Shown: positions 59,830 through 64,000 of the stretch, piece after piece
Position numbering within the stretch: position 1 is the stretch's first letter
Layout of the letters: each line of letters begins with the position of its first letter
From: Microglena sp. YARC
Taxonomy: Eukaryota; Chlorophyta; Chlorophyceae; Chlamydomonadales; Chlamydomonadaceae
Assembly: GCA_022414725.1 (NCBI GenBank)
Contig: CM039466.1
Span: 10,651,756-10,715,755 of the forward strand
Length of the DNA: 64,000 nt
Reading direction: 5' to 3'
The notes under the pieces: model-generated
The model's database searches: none
Told to the model about the DNA's origin: nothing
Seen by the model: only the letters and a program-made list of their open reading frames with translations
Position numbers and translations under genes: made by a program

Positions 59830-62800
59830 TAAATCAAACAGACCCCACAGTATTTACTTAGTCTCTGAAGATGAGGAACCTCCCAGATCAAAACAAAAAA
59901 CATCTCCTGCAAAGAAAAATAATTTAACTACCAAACGCTCACACCTCTGCACACACCAGATGCACAACACACCTCTCCCTATACCTAGCAAAGTTGTCCT
60001 TCCTGACTTCGCTAAGTTTCGCCGATGCAGAATTTTTGGGGCAGAACCTCCTCCCAAGAAACCTGCTCCTTCCAGACTCACCACCAAAACCCTTCCAACG
60101 AAAAGAATTAAAATTACTCATACTACTTCATATCCTGTTCAACAACAGCAAACTGCACTCTATCTCACTAACATTATCACCTCCAACTGCAGAGGCATTT
60201 TCTCATCCTGGGAAACTCTCTATGACCATATTCGAACTAATGAGCCAGACATTGCTATTCTCACCGAAACAAAACTCACCTCCAACAATACAGGCATAAT
60301 TAATATGATCAAACAAGACCTCTCTGACTACCACTTTCATCACAGCAGCAAAACCATTAAGCAAGCTACCAATGCAGACAACATTGTTACCCGCTCAGCT
60401 GGAGTCATCACACTTATCAAAAAGACTCTGACTGCACACCTAATTAAACATGAAATCCCTACTGACATAGCTGGTCATCTCACTCATCAAACTATTAACA
60501 ACATCGCTCACATCCTAGGTGTCTACATGCCCTGAAATGATCCTGCCAAAAGAGCCCGCATCTATGAACACATCCACTACATCATTTCCCAGAACCCCTC
60601 TCACCACTATATTGCAGGGGGAGACTGGAATGCAGCTTACTACCTTACTGATAGAAGCAACACAGTCCATCACCTGGAGGACCAGCCTCACTACCAGCAT
60701 CTTAATAAATATTCAATTCACATCCAACCATCTCCACGTCCCCATACTTACTCAGACAACACCTCCTACAGCAGCAGGATAGATGACATCATTCTCATCA
60801 ACCCTCCACCTGCAACCATGGTGACAGAAACCACACACCAAATGGGAGACACACTTGACCACTTGACCCTGGAACAACAAATTACCTCCTCTCTCTTTCC
60901 TCCTCCCAACCTGGACACACCACCTCACAATCCAACACCCCAACTGCAACTCCCTCTCAAGCAACAGGACATGGCCAAAGCCAAAGAGGCAATCTCAAAT
61001 AAATTTCTCCATCAATTTCAACACAGCCACATCAACATAAATAAAGCCTGGACTATAGCACAAACTTTACTGGGAGAAGATAAAACATCTGCACACATCC
61101 AATCTATTAGACAAGAACTCACAGCCACCATGCCAGAAAATCTTAACAGCATGGCAGATCATCTAATGATCACTCTACACCAAGCTCTTTCCATCATGAC
61201 TGACATCTGCCCCATTAAATCTAGCAAACCAGGCATATTTTTTCCCAGACAAACTGCTAAAACTTACAGACGTCTTAACTACCATATTAAACACATTAAA
61301 GCACTTCGAACAGCCTCCACCCACCTTGACCAACAACAATACATGGAGCTCAGAAGCACACCTCATACGGCAGGTACATACTCACCTACCACTAAAATCA
61401 AAATACAACAACACCTACAAAACCTCCTCCTCCTTGACTACTGCCTCTCTCTAACTGCTGATATTCAACAAAGTATTACAGAACTACGTCACATCCAGGC
61501 TGCACTCAAAGAGGAGAGAGCAACTGCCTCCATCAAGAAATTCAGACGCCGCCTCAGCACACAGGCACGACAAACTCACAGGTATATTTTCTCTCCTGAA
61601 AACTACACACACACACCCACTGCCCTACTGGACGCATCCTCGAACACACTTAGCACCAGTACCCAGGGTCTCCTGGAAGTTTTGACCAAACACATGGGTA
61701 AACTTATGTCACCTCCCACACCACCCATCTTAGATGATTATACCCGACATGCCACTCCCCCTCCATGGGAAACACACACAGACAAATACCACCTTGAAAC
61801 TCCAGCCAACTCCATACAAACCACTGCCTCCCCTAACACCTATCTCTCCTCCTCAACCACCTATGATGACTGCATCAGGAAACTCTCCACTAACAAAGCC
61901 ACAGGCCCAGACGGCATACCTAATGAACTACTTATGTGCCTCCCACAGGAAATGCACCTCACCATACACAAACTCATGCAGCTAGTATGGATCCTGGGAG
62001 AAACACCAGACTGCTGGAAAATCTCCCACACAGTCATGCTCTTCAAAAAATCAGATCCTTGCTTACCCAAAATTACAGGCCAATAGGCCTTAACAATGCT
62101 GTAGCCAAACTCTGGACCTCTCTTGTTACCAACACTATTACTACCTACTCTGAAACCAATCACATTCTTAGTGCCTGCCAAGAGGGTTTCAGAAAAGACA
62201 AAAGTACCTATAGACAACTCTTGACCCTACTCCACAACATTGAGGACGCTGCCCTCTTCCACCAGGACCTTTATGCTGCCTACTTTGACTTTAGCTCTGC
62301 CTTCAACATGATTGATCACCAAAAACTTCTCTGCATTATGCACAGCTTGGGTTATACCCATGATACTATAGATACAATTAAAGGAATTTACACAAACTCT
62401 ACTACACATATCCTCCTTAACAATACATCTGGCTCCCCTATCCCCATCACTAGGGGCACTATCCAGGGAGACACTCTCTCCCCCTTACTCTTCATTATTT
62501 TTCTAGAACCCCTACACAGATGGCTCCGTTCTGGAGGACGAGGATACAGAGCAGCATCCCTACCCTCCACAACAGCAGATGAAAACCACACTAGCAGCTT
62601 GGGGTATGCTGACGACACTGCCGTCCTAACCGGCAGCTCAGAGGACCTTCGCATCCAATGTGGTAAAGTTCAAACTTTTAGTATCTGGTCGGGCATTCCT
62701 CTTAACGCCACTAAATGTGTGGTTAGTGGCATACTCCACAAATCACACCCCTCACAACCTACTCACAACAACACTCTCAAACAAAGGCTAGAAAAAATTC

Positions 62801-64000
62801 CTCTAGGTAATTCCTATGCTACCTACCAGCCGCCAGACCAAGCCTATAAATACCTGGGGGTTCACATCTCACTTACTTTAAATTGGAAAACTCAACTTCA
62901 CTCTACTATTGAAACCATCCACAACAAAGGCTTGAGTATCCTCACTAAAGCTAAAAATAGGGCAACCCCCCACCCAATGTCTACGAATAATCTCACAATG
63001 TGTCAGAGCAGCTATTAAATACCCCATGATAGTAGCTCCCTTCTCACTAACCGACATTCATGTCATTGACAGAGCAGTATTAAAAACAGTTAAACTCTGC
63101 TGCTCCCTTCCTAGATCCTTTCCGACAAGAGCACTCCACCTCCCTAAAACAGAGGCAGGATTAGGGGTGCCTTCTCTACTCACTGAATATACTCAGATTA
63201 CTGCAACAGCCCTCACCCAGTCCATGAACGACCAAGGTCACCTGGGAATTCTCACCAGGGCTCTTCTTGACAAATCAACCTCCACCATGACCACTCTAGA
63301 TCCTCTCTCTCTCTCCAGCAAGCAACTTAAATATATGTCCCTAGCCCGCCAGCTGGAAATTATTAAAAAATCTGACATAACAATTTCTTGGAATGACACA
63401 GAACTCCTTGACAAACTTAACATACACTCTCTCCCTCTTCCACCACAGGCAATCCCTGTCTCACTCATGACTCCTTTTCACGACCTGGACATCTACTCAT
63501 ACCACGACCTGGTCACCCCCATGGGAACTCATCTTATCAGCACTACAGACCTCTCTCTTATTACTTCACACAAAATTACTAAACACCACAAACGATCCCT
63601 GAACCGCCTCACCGCACACCTCTCCTCCCTCCAAACCGTCACTCCTCCAACTCACTCTGACCCACTCCCCTCTCCCACAGGCAACTTGCGCCTGGCTACG
63701 CAATTTCGCAGAACACGACAGACAACGTTAAACTTCCTGCTCCTATCGAATCCTCCACCCCACTTACCCAGCGCTACCAACCTCACGCCTCCGTTACTGA
63801 TGCAGACTACGAGGCGGACCCCACTGGGGACCTGGGAGGAAAACAATGGTGGGCGTGGCCCACGCAGATCGCAGGCAGTCACGCGCACCAAGCATGGGGC
63901 TGCCCCAACAGTGACGCCACCTGGTCAGCGCGCCACTACTTGTGCAAATCCTGGATCCGACACTCCTCCTCCTCCAAATTCTACCGCGCATATAAAATAA
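59830..64000 (+). mobile_element. LINE copy 2, 3' part
   Basis: Begins at a point equal to 51896 of copy 1, repeats the next 1,009 bases with few differences (a net 4-bp deletion), and then continues through the rest of ORF2 to the window end. The 3' UTR and tail are not reached. Confidence 0.85.
59960..64000 (+). pseudogene. LINE ORF2: AP-endonuclease, reverse transcriptase and C-terminal region
   Basis: Endonuclease motifs in order: ITSNCRG, LTETKL, GGDWNA, YSRIDDIIL and TLDHL. A TGA at 60533-60535 interrupts it where copy 1 has TGC. Reverse-transcriptase motifs: KATGPDGIPNELL, FKKSDP, NYRPIGLNN, FDFSSAFNMIDH, GTIQGDTLSPLLF and the catalytic YADDTAVL at about 62607-62630. Frame changes lie near 62065 (A run) and 62950-63000 (C run). 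Near 63690 the sense frame may change again: an alternative frame reads to WGCPNSDATWSARHYLCKSW, a Cys-containing tail like those of LINE C-termini. Order and motifs fit an APE-type LINE; the clade is not determined. Confidence 0.85.

Overview
The window looks like nuclear DNA of a chlorophyte alga, most likely order Chlamydomonadales. The evidence is intron-rich genes with GT-AG junctions, a sperm-tail PG-rich (flagellar type) protein, an OPR-like helical-repeat protein of the kind these algae expand, TGTAA motifs after two stop codons and TTTAGGG-type repeats. I cannot name the species. Host coding sequence is only about 6 kb of 64 kb. The rest is microsatellite, minisatellite and mobile DNA, mostly inside introns.

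Layout. (1) 337-1940, minus: two exons of an unidentified gene that runs off the left edge. (2) 2694-13762, plus: a complete four-exon Hikeshi/OPI10 homologue (194 aa), which in other eukaryotes carries Hsp70 into the nucleus. (3) 15623-33020, minus: an eight-exon gene for a roughly 1,338-aa OPR/FASTK-like helical-repeat protein, probably an organellar RNA factor; it converges on the Hikeshi gene. (4) 34002-45022, plus: an eight-exon gene for a roughly 403-aa protein with two PGPGSY-type motifs (STPGR), divergent from gene 3. Splice phases agree at every junction in these three models. (5) 40697-40775, inside an intron of gene 4: two halves of a tRNA-Pro(AGG) in circularly permuted order. (6) 47.9-64 kb: two copies of a LINE separated by a Ty1/copia element (52909-59829).

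The main structural theme is that many introns are built from tandem arrays whose unit copies the edge of the neighbouring exon together with its splice site. This is seen at acceptors and donors in all four host genes. Introns also carry two hAT-type MITE families with 8-bp target duplications, a 1-kb hAT remnant with a transposase tail, a tRNA-derived SINE family and two further dispersed repeats (called R1 and R2 here).

The LINE is unusual. Its ORF1 holds an 82-bp intron-like segment whose retention would fuse ORF1 to ORF2, and ORF2 starts with a Josephin-like cysteine-protease signature ahead of the AP-endonuclease. Both LINE copies and the copia element carry stops and frameshifts, while the host exons do not. 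All product names rest on motif recognition by eye; no database search was run.
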